This document shows positions 1 to 8,434 of a DNA stretch of 64,000 nucleotides, piece by piece. Origin of the DNA: Marivibrio sp040218065 (GTDB taxonomy: Bacteria; Pseudomonadota; Alphaproteobacteria; UBA8366; Aestuariispiraceae); NCBI RefSeq assembly GCF_040218065.1, contig NZ_JAVJQE010000015.1, positions 372,001-436,000 on the forward strand. Direction: 5' to 3'. Position numbers and translations under genes: made by a program. The notes below the pieces were generated by a model that saw only the letters and a program-made list of their open reading frames with translations, did not search any database and was not told the origin of the DNA. Position 1 is the stretch's first letter. Each line of letters starts with the position of its first letter.

Positions 1-219
1 CTAGCGCGAACTCTTGCGCCCCTTACATAGAGGGGTGCTGAGACCTCCCCTCTCATCGGGGCTCCCCCCAGGGTCCCGAGGCGATCGGAAACGATCGTCG
101 CAGCAGACAGGCGGCCGTCGGACTCCCCCTCCCCCCAAATCCGGCGGCCGCCGTTCTGCTTTCGGGGTCTTCCTCTTAAAAGATCAGACGGCGGGACGCG
201 ACGGATTCGCGGCGCGGGT

Positions 220-735
220 TCAGGATGTCGCCCCCTGGCGGCGCAAGGCCTCGTTCTCCAGCAGGCGCCTAAGGCAGGCGCGGCGCTCGGCCTGCGTCTG
301 CGCGGGGCTGCGCAGTTCGACATGGCGCACGGCGAGCGTCGCCTCGTCGGCGTCCGCGCCGCCGGCGTACAGGAAGACGTCCAGCGTGCAGCCCGTTCCT
401 TGGAACACCCACACCTCGGCCGTCCCGTCGCGGCGAACGAGCTGCGGCGCGCCGAGCCGGCGCGCGGCCTCCAGCGCGTCGAGGCCGAGGAACTGATCAG
501 GATCGTCGGAGATTGTCGGCAGCGCGGCCAATCGCGCCGCACGATCGCGATCGCGGGCCGGGTCGGCGATCGGGGCCAAGGCCTGACGGCTGGCCGCCCC
601 CGCGGGCGCGTCGGCCGCGAGCGCGCTGCGGTCTTCAGCCGGCGGCCCGCCGCCGTCCGCCGCGCAGCCGGCGAGCGTCAATCCGGCCAGCGCGACCATC
701 GCGCCCACGGCCGCCGCCCGCGCGCGCGCGCTCAC
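220..735 (-). CDS. putative outer-membrane-type lipoprotein, conserved alphaproteobacterial hypothetical
   Basis: A 171-residue protein opens with a hydrophobic segment ending in a lipobox, L21-A22-G23-C24, so it should be cleaved by signal peptidase II and lipidated at C24. A low-complexity Ala/Asp/Pro stretch follows. The C-terminal half (about 75-150) reads like a small BamE/OmlA-like domain (LGLDALEAARRLGAP, then a VWVF strand and LDVFLY), but I would not assign the family firmly. It overlaps the upstream EI24-type gene by four bases (ATGA), so the two are probably cotranscribed. Function is unknown. The 219 bases downstream to the window edge hold only GC-rich short inverted repeats and no gene I would defend. 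Confidence 0.75.
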   Translation of the reverse strand: MSARARAAAVGAMVALAGLTLAGCAADGGGPPAEDRSALAADAPAGAASRQALAPIADPARDRDRAARLAALPTISDDPDQFLGLDALEAARRLGAPQLVRRDGTAEVWVFQGTGCTLDVFLYAGGADADEATLAVRHVELRSPAQTQAERRACLRRLLENEALRRQGATS

Positions 736-1493
736 GCCGTCTGCACCGCGGAGCCGCCGGAGGCGGGCGGCGGATCGTCTGGGAAGTCCTTGCGCGCGGG
801 CAGACCTTCGAAGAAATGCACCATGGCGGCGGCGGCCAGCACCGGCGCGATCAGGTTCAGGATCGGGACCGTCATCAGGAAGACGAACAGGACGCCGAAC
901 AGCGTAATCCGCCCCTTGTGCCGGCGGCGCAGCTCCTCCGCGCGTTTGGGCGACAGACGGCGCAGCGCCACCACTTCATAGAATTCGCGCCCCACCAGAT
1001 AGCCGTTCACGCCGTAATAGAGAAAGGCGCCCGCGCCGAGAACGATCAGCAGCGTGATATAGACCGGAAAGGCGATCAGGTTCACCAGCACCACGATGCC
1101 GAGGAAGCGGATCCCGGAGAAGACCGCCTCGGTCACGCTCTGCCCGCGCGCCTCGGGCAGATTTTGATAGTGCTTCCCTTCGACCGCTTCGCAGATGTCC
1201 TCCAGAAATATCCCGACGATCGCCGTCATCACCGGCGGGAACAGGAAATAGGTCAAAATCCCGATCAGGCCGGCGAGCCCGATCCCGCCGAGGACCGAGA
1301 AGATCTCGTCCGCATCGGCGATCCACTCGCCCACGAAGGGGATCTGGGTCCAGGGCACGAGGTCCAGCGCCGCCCACAGCGCGACGCCGAGCGCGATGAA
1401 GACGACGATCGAGCCGCCGATCCCGATCAGGATCACCCGCTTGAAGCGCGGGTCGGAGAGCTGGGCGAGGGCTTTGCTGAGTGCGTTGAACAT
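732..1493 (-). CDS. EI24/CysZ-like integral membrane protein
   Basis: About 253 residues with several hydrophobic segments (near 15-45, 65-100, 130-165 and 205-230) and the long-helix pattern of the EI24 domain family, which includes CysZ sulfate permease. I chose the ATG at 1493; a GTG four codons upstream (1505) is possible. CysZ imports sulfate for cysteine synthesis in enterobacteria, but alphaproteobacterial members with this architecture are mostly uncharacterised and no cys gene is nearby, so substrate is not inferred. The gene is followed by the lipoprotein gene with a 4-base overlap, suggesting a two-gene unit. Confidence 0.75.
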   Translation of the reverse strand: MFNALSKALAQLSDPRFKRVILIGIGGSIVVFIALGVALWAALDLVPWTQIPFVGEWIADADEIFSVLGGIGLAGLIGILTYFLFPPVMTAIVGIFLEDICEAVEGKHYQNLPEARGQSVTEAVFSGIRFLGIVVLVNLIAFPVYITLLIVLGAGAFLYYGVNGYLVGREFYEVVALRRLSPKRAEELRRRHKGRITLFGVLFVFLMTVPILNLIAPVLAAAAMVHFFEGLPARKDFPDDPPPASGGSAVQTA

Positions 1494-1646
1494 GGCGCTC
1501 CACACTTAGCCGCGCCGATCCCCGCCCGCAAGGCCGGCCCGCCGATTGCCGCACCCGCCCGGCCGCGCTATAGAACCGGCGCGATCAAGGGCGCGGCCGC
1601 TCAGGCGCGCGCCGTCACTCATCGAACGGACGGGCGAGGGGAGCTC

Positions 1647-2639
1647 ATGGCGGAGACGCGCTACGACGTGATCGGGATCGGCAACGCGCTGGTCGACGTG
1701 CTGGTGTCGGTGGAGGATCGGTTCCTCGAGGGCGAGAGCCTGCCGAAAGGCGGAATGGTGCTGGTGGAGGCCGACCAGTCGGACGCGCTCTACGCCAAGC
1801 TCGGACCCTCGACGGAGCGCTCGGGCGGCTCGTGCGGCAATACGATGGCCGGGCTTGCGGCGCTCGGCGGGCGCGGCGCCTATATCGGCAAGGTGCGCGA
1901 CGACGCCTTCGGACAAGTCTTTCGTCATGACCTGTCGGCGCTTGGCGTCGCCTTCGAGACGGCGCCCTCGGCCGACGCCGATCCGACCGGCAAATGCCTC
2001 GTCCTGGTGTCGCCGGACGCGCAGCGCACGATGGTGACCTATCTCGGCGCGGCCAACGCGCTGACCGCCGCCGATATCGAGAAGGCGGCGATCGAGGCGG
2101 CGAAGGTCACCTATCTCGAAGGCTATCTGTTCGACCGCGACGACGCGAAGCGGGCTTTCATCAAGGCCGCCGATCTCGCCCATGCGGCGGGGCGCGAGGT
2201 GTCGCTGACGCTGTCCGACGGCTTTTGCGTCGACCGTCACCGCGAGGCCTTCCGCGCGCTGGTCGAGGACCATGTCGACATCCTGTTCGCCAATGAGGAC
2301 GAGATCAAAAGCCTCTACCAGGCGGAGAGCTTCGACGCGGCGCTGCAGCAGGTGCGCGGCCATTGCAAGATCGCCTGCCTGACCCGCTCTGAGAAGGGCT
2401 CCGTGATCCTGTCGGGCGACGAGGTGCATGTGGTCGACGCCGAGCCGGTGGACAAGCTGGTCGACACCACCGGCGCGGGCGACCTCTACGCCGCCGGATT
2501 CCTTTTCGGCTACACGCAGGGATACGACCTAGCGAAGGCGGGGCGCATCGCCTCGATCGCGGCGGCGGAGGTGGTCAGCCACTATGGCGCGCGCCCCGAC
2601 GCCGATTTGAAGGCGCTGGTCGCGGAGCGTCTGGGCTGA
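1647..2639 (+). CDS. adenosine kinase, PfkB/ribokinase family
   Basis: 330 residues, normal for PfkB sugar or nucleoside kinases. The N-terminal signature is GGSCGNTMAGLAALGG, and the C-terminal signature DTTGAGDLYAAGF contains catalytic base D279 and the anion hole. The best fit within the family is the alphaproteobacterial adenosine kinase group, which phosphorylates adenosine to AMP for purine salvage. Other substrates cannot be excluded by eye. The reading frame is open much further upstream, but that part is antisense to two genes. ATG 1647 is preceded by a GAGGGGAG ribosome site. Its stop overlaps the start of the amidotransferase gene by one base. Confidence 0.85.
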   Translation: MAETRYDVIGIGNALVDVLVSVEDRFLEGESLPKGGMVLVEADQSDALYAKLGPSTERSGGSCGNTMAGLAALGGRGAYIGKVRDDAFGQVFRHDLSALGVAFETAPSADADPTGKCLVLVSPDAQRTMVTYLGAANALTAADIEKAAIEAAKVTYLEGYLFDRDDAKRAFIKAADLAHAAGREVSLTLSDGFCVDRHREAFRALVEDHVDILFANEDEIKSLYQAESFDAALQQVRGHCKIACLTRSEKGSVILSGDEVHVVDAEPVDKLVDTTGAGDLYAAGFLFGYTQGYDLAKAGRIASIAAAEVVSHYGARPDADLKALVAERLG

Positions 2640-3355
2640 TGAAGATCGGCATCCTGGAGGCCGGCCGCCCGCCGGCGGGCCTGATCGACGCCTACGGCGA
2701 CTACCGCGCCATGTTCCGCGACCTGCTGGCCGGCGCCCTGCCGGAGGCTGAGTTCGTCGACTTCGCGGCGATCGACGGCCACCTGCCCCGATCGCTCGAC
2801 GAGGCGGACGGCTGGCTGATCACCGGCAGCGCCTACTCGGTCTACGATCCGGATCCCTGGATCGGCGCGCTCAAGAAGCGGGTGCGCGAAGCGATCGACC
2901 GCGGCCAGCCGGTCTTCGGAATTTGCTTCGGCCATCAGCTTGTCGCCGAGGTGATGGGCGGCAAGGTCCAAAAGGCCGAGCAGGGCTGGGGCGTCGGCGT
3001 CCATGATTACGCCGTCGCCGAAACCGCCTCCTGGATGACCGACGCAAAGCCGGGCGAGACGCTGAGCACGCTGGTCTCCCACCAGGATCAGGTGACCGCG
3101 CCGCCGCCGGGCGCCGCCGTGCTGGCGTCGAACGACTTCTGCCCCTACGCCATGCTGCAAATCCTCCCCAACGTCGCCTCCCTGCAAAGCCACCCCGAGA
3201 TGCCGGCGGCCTATTGCCGCGATCTCTATGAGGTCCGGCGCGAGCGGATCGGCGACGCGCGGGTCGACGAGGCGTTGGCGAGCCTGGAGAAGCCGATCCA
3301 CGCTGCGCGGGTCGCCGACTGGATCGCCCGCTTCTTCCGGGAGAGGCTGGGGTAG
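2639..3355 (+). CDS. class I glutamine amidotransferase domain protein (GMP-synthase-like)
   Basis: 238 residues forming one class I glutamine amidotransferase domain. Nucleophile C96 lies in GICFGHQ, and the other triad members are H185 and E187 in SHPE. Such stand-alone proteins hydrolyse glutamine or gamma-glutamyl compounds, or serve a synthetase partner; here no synthetase is next door. The start codon overlaps the stop of the adenosine kinase gene (TGATG), so translation is probably coupled and a nucleotide-salvage role is possible, though this is inference only. Confidence 0.8.
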   Translation: MKIGILEAGRPPAGLIDAYGDYRAMFRDLLAGALPEAEFVDFAAIDGHLPRSLDEADGWLITGSAYSVYDPDPWIGALKKRVREAIDRGQPVFGICFGHQLVAEVMGGKVQKAEQGWGVGVHDYAVAETASWMTDAKPGETLSTLVSHQDQVTAPPPGAAVLASNDFCPYAMLQILPNVASLQSHPEMPAAYCRDLYEVRRERIGDARVDEALASLEKPIHAARVADWIARFFRERLG

Positions 3356-3401
3356 GGAGCGGCCGCCGCGCACCTCCTGCGCTTGGGTGATGACGGGCGG
3401 G

Positions 3402-4703
3402 CTAGCGGGGCTGCGCCTCAGTCTCCCCCTCGCGCTCCTCCTGCTCCGACAGCGGCGACAGCTCCGGTATCGGCGGCGAGGAGGCGGGCCAGGCCTGAAA
3501 CTCCTCCTGGTCCGCGTCGGCCGGGCGCTCCCGCCGGGTGCGCCGCCAGATGACGAACCCGGCGAACAGCGCCGCCTCGGCCAGGAAGAAAGCCCAAAGG
3601 CCGACGACGCCCGCGACCTCCAGCGCGACAGTCGCGACCGCCGGGCCGAGCGTCGCGCCCGTCGCCCAGACGATCAGGATGGTGGAGGAGACCATCACCA
3701 CGTCGTCGGCCTGCGCGTGGTCGTTCGCATGCGCGGTCGAGATCGTGTAGATCGATTCCGCAAGCCCGCCCCAGATCGCGAACACCGCCAACAAACCCCA
3801 GAACAGCGCGCCTGGAACCGACGCTCCGAAAGCCGCAACGGCGATCGAGGCGAGCGCGACTCCGATCGAGGCCGCCAGAATCACAAGCCGTCGGTCGATC
3901 CGGTCGCTGAGCGCGCCGAGCGGCCATTGGATGATCAGATTGCCGCCCTGCAGCGCCGCGGTCAGCAGCGCGACCTGGGCCGCGGCCAGGCCGATCTCGG
4001 TGCCGTAAAGCGGCCCGACGCCCAGCATCGTCATCCCCAGCCCGCCGGACACGAAAGCCCCGACCAACCCGATGGGGGAGATCGCGTAAACCTCGCGCAG
4101 CTTCACCGTGATGCGTTGCGGCGCGTCGGGCTGCTGCAGCCGGGTCAGGCCGATCGGGGCCAACGCGGCCGCGTAGCAGCCCGCCAGCAGCATCAGCGCG
4201 TCGTCGCCCGCGACGTCGAGCCGCGAGAGCGCCAGCGCCCCCGTCGCCAGCCCGACCGTGTAGCTGACGTAGAACAGCGCCATGACCCGCCCCCGCCAGG
4301 CGCTTTGCGTCACCGCGTTGAGCCAGCTCTGCGCGATCATGAACATGCCGGTGGTGCAGAAGCCGCCGGCGATCCGAAGCGCGCCCCAGCTGAGCGCGCC
4401 GGTTTCGATCGACAAGAGCAGCGCCGAGATCGTGCCCATCGCCGCCAGCGTGGTGAAGGCGCGCACATGGCCGCTGCGGCGCACCAGATAGCCGGACAGC
4501 AGGCAACCCAGCAGCATGCCGACGGCGTAGGCCGTCACCACCGCCCCGACCGCTCGGCTCTCGACGCCGACATCGTTGAGCCGCACCGGCACGTAGGTCG
4601 CCATCAGCCCGTTGCCGACGGCGATCAACGCCATCGCGGCCACCAGGCCGGCGACCTGGATGTAGGGGCTGGGAAGCGGGCGCGGGGCGTCGAGGGTGCT
4701 CAT
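3402..4703 (-). CDS. MFS transporter
   Basis: 433 residues with about 12 hydrophobic segments and the loop 2-3 region GYLVRRSGHVRAF, a typical major-facilitator motif A variant. A second copy appears after the central loop as GALSDRIDRR. This group (YcaD/YfkF-like) consists of proton-linked exporters or uptake carriers of unknown substrate. The C-terminal tail (after about 395) is polar and rich in Arg/Glu/Pro. The gene converges with the amidotransferase gene and diverges from cobO, and nothing around it indicates the substrate. Confidence 0.8.
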   Translation of the reverse strand: MSTLDAPRPLPSPYIQVAGLVAAMALIAVGNGLMATYVPVRLNDVGVESRAVGAVVTAYAVGMLLGCLLSGYLVRRSGHVRAFTTLAAMGTISALLLSIETGALSWGALRIAGGFCTTGMFMIAQSWLNAVTQSAWRGRVMALFYVSYTVGLATGALALSRLDVAGDDALMLLAGCYAAALAPIGLTRLQQPDAPQRITVKLREVYAISPIGLVGAFVSGGLGMTMLGVGPLYGTEIGLAAAQVALLTAALQGGNLIIQWPLGALSDRIDRRLVILAASIGVALASIAVAAFGASVPGALFWGLLAVFAIWGGLAESIYTISTAHANDHAQADDVVMVSSTILIVWATGATLGPAVATVALEVAGVVGLWAFFLAEAALFAGFVIWRRTRRERPADADQEEFQAWPASSPPIPELSPLSEQEEREGETEAQPR

Positions 4704-4902
4704 GGCCTTTCGCTATAGCGGGGATCGGGCCTCGGGTCGATGGGGGGGCGATCGACGGCCCTCCCTTGGAAGAGGTCGGCCCCGCGAGCGGCGGGGCGAG
4801 CGGGCTCTTGGCGTGGGGGCTTCGGCGTCGTATGCAGGTCTCGCCTCATTTCCGCCGCGAATCGGCGCACACTGACGCGGCGCAGGATCAAAGGACGGGC
4901 CC

Positions 4903-5526
4903 ATGAAGACCGACGGCATGACCGACGAGGAGATCAATCGCCGCCACGCCGAGAAGATGGCGAAGAAAAAGGCCGCGCGCGAGAAGATGCTGGCCGGCAA
5001 GACGCGCGAAAAGGGTCTGATCATCGTGCATACCGGCAAGGGCAAAGGTAAGACGACGGCGGCCATGGGGCTCGCCGTGCGCGCCATCGGCTCGGGCATG
5101 AAGATCGCGGTGGTGCAGTTCGTCAAAGGCGTCTGGGAGACCGGCGAGCGCAAGGTGCTGGAGCGCTTCCCAGACCAATGCGTCATGAAGGCGATGGGCG
5201 AAGGCTTCACCTGGGACACCCAGGACCGTGAACGCGACATCGCCGCCGCGCGCGCCGCCTGGGAGTTCGCGCGCGAGGCGATGGCGGACGAGACGATCCA
5301 GATGGTGATCCTGGATGAGCTCAACATCGTGCTGCGCTACGACTATCTGCCGATCGAAGAGGTGTTGGAGACGCTCGCCGCCAAACGCGAGATGCTCCAC
5401 GTCGTCGTCACCGGCCGCAACGCCAAGGACGAGTTGATCGAGGCCGCCGATCTCGTGACCGAAATGACCCAGGTGAAGCATCCCTTCCGCGACGGCGTGA
5501 AGGCGCAGCTTGGGATTGAATTTTAG
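4903..5526 (+). CDS. cobO: cob(I)yrinic acid a,c-diamide adenosyltransferase
   Basis: 207 residues of the CobA/CobO/BtuR family, which moves the 5'-deoxyadenosyl group of ATP onto the cobalt of cob(I)yrinic acid a,c-diamide. The P-loop is G45-KGKGKT-T52, placed after a basic N-terminal helix as in CobO. ILDELNIVLRYDYL and the C-terminal TEMTQVKHPFRDGVKAQ are also typical. The start is ATG 4903, with AAAGGACGGG upstream. I looked in 4704-4902 for a cobalamin riboswitch and found no convincing B12 box. It sits at the head of the cobalamin region containing cobQ, cobB, cobA, cbiD and cobK. Confidence 0.93.
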   Translation: MKTDGMTDEEINRRHAEKMAKKKAAREKMLAGKTREKGLIIVHTGKGKGKTTAAMGLAVRAIGSGMKIAVVQFVKGVWETGERKVLERFPDQCVMKAMGEGFTWDTQDRERDIAAARAAWEFAREAMADETIQMVILDELNIVLRYDYLPIEEVLETLAAKREMLHVVVTGRNAKDELIEAADLVTEMTQVKHPFRDGVKAQLGIEF

Positions 5527-5587
5527 GAAGGCTCGGCCCGTCGCCCGCCGCCCGCGTGAGCCCGGATCGCTGAAAAGGAGGCACGCC

Positions 5588-6289
5588 ATGCCGCTCTTGA
5601 AGACCCGCCTAGCCGTCGTCATCGCCGCGTTGATGCTGGCGGCGGCGGTCCTCGCCGCGCCGCCGGCCAAGGCCGATCAGGCCGACGCCGAAGAACTGGT
5701 GACCGAAGCGCAGTTCACCTTGAAGAAGCTGCAGAAACACCCGGATCTGGGTCCATATGTGAAGGCGTATCTGAAGCGCGCGAAGGCGGTGTTGATCGTC
5801 CCGCAGCTCCTGAAGGGGGGCTTCATCGTCGGCGGCGAGGGCGGCACCGGCGTGCTGCTGGCGCGCGACGAGCAGGGGCGGTGGAGTTATCCCGCCTTCT
5901 ATTCGATGGGCGCGGCCTCCTTCGGACTGCAGTTCGGCGGCCAGGCGTCCGAGGTGCTGCTGCTCGTGATGACGGGCAGCGGGCTCCAGGCGATCCTGGA
6001 GGACATGGTCAAGATCGGCGGCGAACTGGACGGCGCCGCCGGCCCGTACGGCGCCGGACTCGACGCCTCCACGACGACCAACCTGAACGTCGACATTCTC
6101 TCCTATTCGGTGGCGCAGGGTCTCTATATTGGGGTCAATTTCGAGGGGTCGGTGATCCTGCCGCGCGACAGCCTGAACGAGGCCTATTACGGCAGACGGT
6201 TGGCGCCGGAGGCGATCGTGCTGCAAGGCCAGGCGGGCAATCCCCACGCGGATCTGTTGCGCGACGCGCTCGCCGACGCCACGCGCTGA
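5588..6289 (+). CDS. SYLF-domain (Ysc84-type) lipid-binding protein, exported
   Basis: 233 residues with a signal peptide (residues 1-24, hydrophobic LAVVIAALMLAAAVLAA then an Ala-rich cleavage region). A SYLF/DUF500 domain follows: SYPAFYSMGAASFGLQFGGQ and DILSYSVAQGLYIGVNFEG are its usual conserved blocks. Family members bind phosphoinositides in eukaryotes; bacterial ones are periplasmic or envelope proteins of unclear role. ATG 5588 has a good AAAAGGAGG site at 5573. It lies between cobO and cobQ without an obvious pathway link. Confidence 0.85.
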   Translation: MPLLKTRLAVVIAALMLAAAVLAAPPAKADQADAEELVTEAQFTLKKLQKHPDLGPYVKAYLKRAKAVLIVPQLLKGGFIVGGEGGTGVLLARDEQGRWSYPAFYSMGAASFGLQFGGQASEVLLLVMTGSGLQAILEDMVKIGGELDGAAGPYGAGLDASTTTNLNVDILSYSVAQGLYIGVNFEGSVILPRDSLNEAYYGRRLAPEAIVLQGQAGNPHADLLRDALADATR

Positions 6290-6355
6290 GGCGCGGGCCC
6301 GCGCCGCTGAGACGCCGTCACGAGGTCGCGTGCGAAACGGGGGAAGGGAGCGCCG

Positions 6356-7837
6356 ATGCGCACGCCCGCGGTGATGCTGCAGGGCACCGGCTCGGACGTC
6401 GGAAAGAGCCTGCTGGTCGCGGGCCTCGCCCGCGCGTTGACCCGCCGCGGCTTGGTCGTCGCGCCCTTCAAGCCGCAGAACATGTCGAACAACGCCGCCG
6501 TCACGCCGGACGGGGGAGAGATCGGCCGCGCCCAGGCTCTTCAGGCGCGCGCCGCGAACCGCCCGGCCTCGGTCGACATGAACCCGGTGCTGCTGAAGCC
6601 GCAATCGGACATGGGCAGCCAGATCATCGTCCAGGGCCGCGTCTTCGGAACCGCTAAGGCGCGCGATTATTACCGCCTCAAGGATCAGTTGCTTCCCCGC
6701 GTGCTGGAAAGCTTCGAGCGCCTGGGCGAGGGCGCCGACGTCCTGCTGGTCGAGGGCGCCGGGAGCCCGGCCGAGGTCAATCTGCGCCGCGGCGACATCG
6801 CCAACATGGGCTTCGCGGAGGCCGCCGACGTGCCCGTCCTGCTGGTCGCCGACATCGAGCGCGGCGGCGTGATCGCCAGTCTCGTCGGCACGGTTGCGGT
6901 GTTGGAGGAGGGGGAGCGCGCGCGCCTCAAAGGCTACCTCGTCAACAAGTTCCGCGGCGACCTCAGCCTGTTCGACAGCGGGTTGGAGATCATCACCGCG
7001 CGCACCGCCCTCTCTTCTCTCGGCGTAATCCCCTATTTCCCGGAGGCCGGCCGACTGCCGGCCGAAGACGCGGTCGCCCTCGACCGCGGGGCGATCGCGA
7101 CGGCGGGCGCGGGCGTCGATCCGGTGCACGTCGTCGTGCCGCGTCTGCCGCGAATCGCGAATTTCGACGATCTCGACCCGTTGCGTGCGGAGCCGGGCGT
7201 GCGCCTCACCGTCGTTCGCCCGGGCGAGGCGCTGCCGGGGGACGCGGACCTCGTGCTGCTGCCGGGCTCGAAGGCGACGCTCGCCGATCTGGCGGCGTTG
7301 CGCGCGGCCGGCTGGGACGTCGACCTTCGCGCCCATCTGCGCCGCGGCGGCCGGGTGCTGGGACTTTGCGGCGGCTATCAGATGCTGGGGCGGCGCATCG
7401 CCGACCCGCACGGAATCGAAGGCCCGCCGGGCGAGGCCGAGGGGCTCGGCCTGCTCGACGTCGAGACGGTGTTGAGAGGCCCGAAGACGGTGACGGAGCG
7501 CGCGGCCACCCACCTCGAGACCGGCGAGGCCGTCGCCGGCTACGAGATCCACATGGGCGCGACCGACGGCGCAGATCGCGCGCGCGCTCTGCTGCGCCTC
7601 GACGACGGGACGGCGGAGGGCGCGATCAGCCGGGACGGGTTGGCGGCCGGCTGCTATCTGCACGCGCTGTTCGCGGCCGACGGATTCCGCCGCGCCTACC
7701 TGAAAAGCCTGCGCCCCGGATTCGAGGCCGGCCCCGCCTTCGAGACCCTGGTCGAGACCACGCTCGATGCGCTCGCCGAGCATTTGGAGCGCTACGTCGC
7801 CGTCGATCGATTGCTGGAGATCGCGCGGATCCGGTGA
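6356..7837 (+). CDS. cobQ: cobyric acid synthase (glutamine-hydrolysing)
   Basis: 493 residues, the usual CobQ/CbiP length. It amidates the b, d, e and g carboxylates of adenosylcobyrinic acid a,c-diamide using glutamine and ATP. The N-terminal DTBS-like domain starts MLQGTGSDVGKSLL (P-loop), with FKPQNMSNNAAV next. The C-terminal glutamine amidotransferase domain has C338 in GLCGGYQMLG, the CobQ-specific GYEIHMG, and H436 in CYLHALF. The start codon is preceded by GGGGGAAGGGAG. It probably works with cobO and cobB of this cluster. Confidence 0.95.
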   Translation: MRTPAVMLQGTGSDVGKSLLVAGLARALTRRGLVVAPFKPQNMSNNAAVTPDGGEIGRAQALQARAANRPASVDMNPVLLKPQSDMGSQIIVQGRVFGTAKARDYYRLKDQLLPRVLESFERLGEGADVLLVEGAGSPAEVNLRRGDIANMGFAEAADVPVLLVADIERGGVIASLVGTVAVLEEGERARLKGYLVNKFRGDLSLFDSGLEIITARTALSSLGVIPYFPEAGRLPAEDAVALDRGAIATAGAGVDPVHVVVPRLPRIANFDDLDPLRAEPGVRLTVVRPGEALPGDADLVLLPGSKATLADLAALRAAGWDVDLRAHLRRGGRVLGLCGGYQMLGRRIADPHGIEGPPGEAEGLGLLDVETVLRGPKTVTERAATHLETGEAVAGYEIHMGATDGADRARALLRLDDGTAEGAISRDGLAAGCYLHALFAADGFRRAYLKSLRPGFEAGPAFETLVETTLDALAEHLERYVAVDRLLEIARIR

Positions 7838-7924
7838 CGGGCTTCCTCCGGTCTCCCCCTGCGACGGCGGCGCGGGGTCGTTTTCCTTTATCCTGGGAGG
7901 AAGAACAGACGGGACCTTTCCGGC

Positions 7925-8434
7925 TCACCCGACGCGCGGCGGGCGCTTGCCGGGCAGGCGGACCAGCGGCTCGCCGCCGTCGTTGAGCCATTGCTCGATA
8001 TAGAGGTCCGGCTCGCTCAATCCCGCTTCCGAGACGACGCGCCCGCGCGCCGAGATCCCCGCCTGATGCACCGTCTCGGGATCGCCGGAGACCAGCGGAT
8101 GCCACCAGGCGAGCCCGCGCCCCTCCGCCACGCGTCGGTAGCCGCAGCTTGTCGGCAGCCAGTAGATCTGATGCAGGGTCTCCGAGCTCAGCTGCACGCA
8201 ATCGGGCACGTGTGCCTTGCGGTTGGGATAGTCGGTGCAGCGGCAGCTGTCGCAATCCATCAACCGGCAGGCGACGTTCGAGAAGGCCACCTCGCCGGTG
8301 TCGACGTCCTCCAACTTGTGCAGGCAGCACAGGCCGCAGCCGTCGCACAAGCTCTCCCACTCCGCCTCGCTCATCTCATCGAGGCGTTTTTCCTCCCAGA
8401 ACGGGCGGGCGGGTTTGGAGCGGGGCGTCGTCAT
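7925..8434 (-). CDS. YcgN-family cysteine-cluster protein (UPF0260)
   Basis: 169 residues with the CxxC-rich signature of the YcgN/YkgJ zinc- or iron-chelating family: CDGCGLCC near residues 30-37, then a downstream C-x6-CDSC-x-C block and a further Cys after PNRKAHVPD. Family members bind metal clusters of uncertain nature; no enzymatic role is established. The start (8434) overlaps the cobB stop by four bases (ATGA), so it is likely expressed from the cobA-cobB transcript, which may hint at a metal-linked role in cobalamin or iron metabolism (inference). Confidence 0.85.
   Translation of the reverse strand: MTTPRSKPARPFWEEKRLDEMSEAEWESLCDGCGLCCLHKLEDVDTGEVAFSNVACRLMDCDSCRCTDYPNRKAHVPDCVQLSSETLHQIYWLPTSCGYRRVAEGRGLAWWHPLVSGDPETVHQAGISARGRVVSEAGLSEPDLYIEQWLNDGGEPLVRLPGKRPPRVG

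Noticed and set aside
14..496. A 160-codon plus-strand frame at the window start
   Set aside because: It overlaps the lipoprotein gene in antisense and is low-complexity Arg/Ser/Pro/Ala; no ribosome site or family.
513..1646. Upstream extension of the adenosine kinase frame
   Set aside because: The extension is Arg/Pro/Asp-rich, antisense to the lipoprotein and EI24 genes, and lacks a family match; ATG 1647 has a proper ribosome site.
4704..4902. Possible cobalamin riboswitch before cobO
   Set aside because: I looked for the conserved B12 box and found no convincing match, nor in 10611-10764 between cobA and cbiD. A covariance-model search would settle it.
5609..7783. A 724-codon minus-strand frame opposite the SYLF gene and cobQ
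   Set aside because: Antisense to cobQ with its full motif set; composition is that of a shadow.
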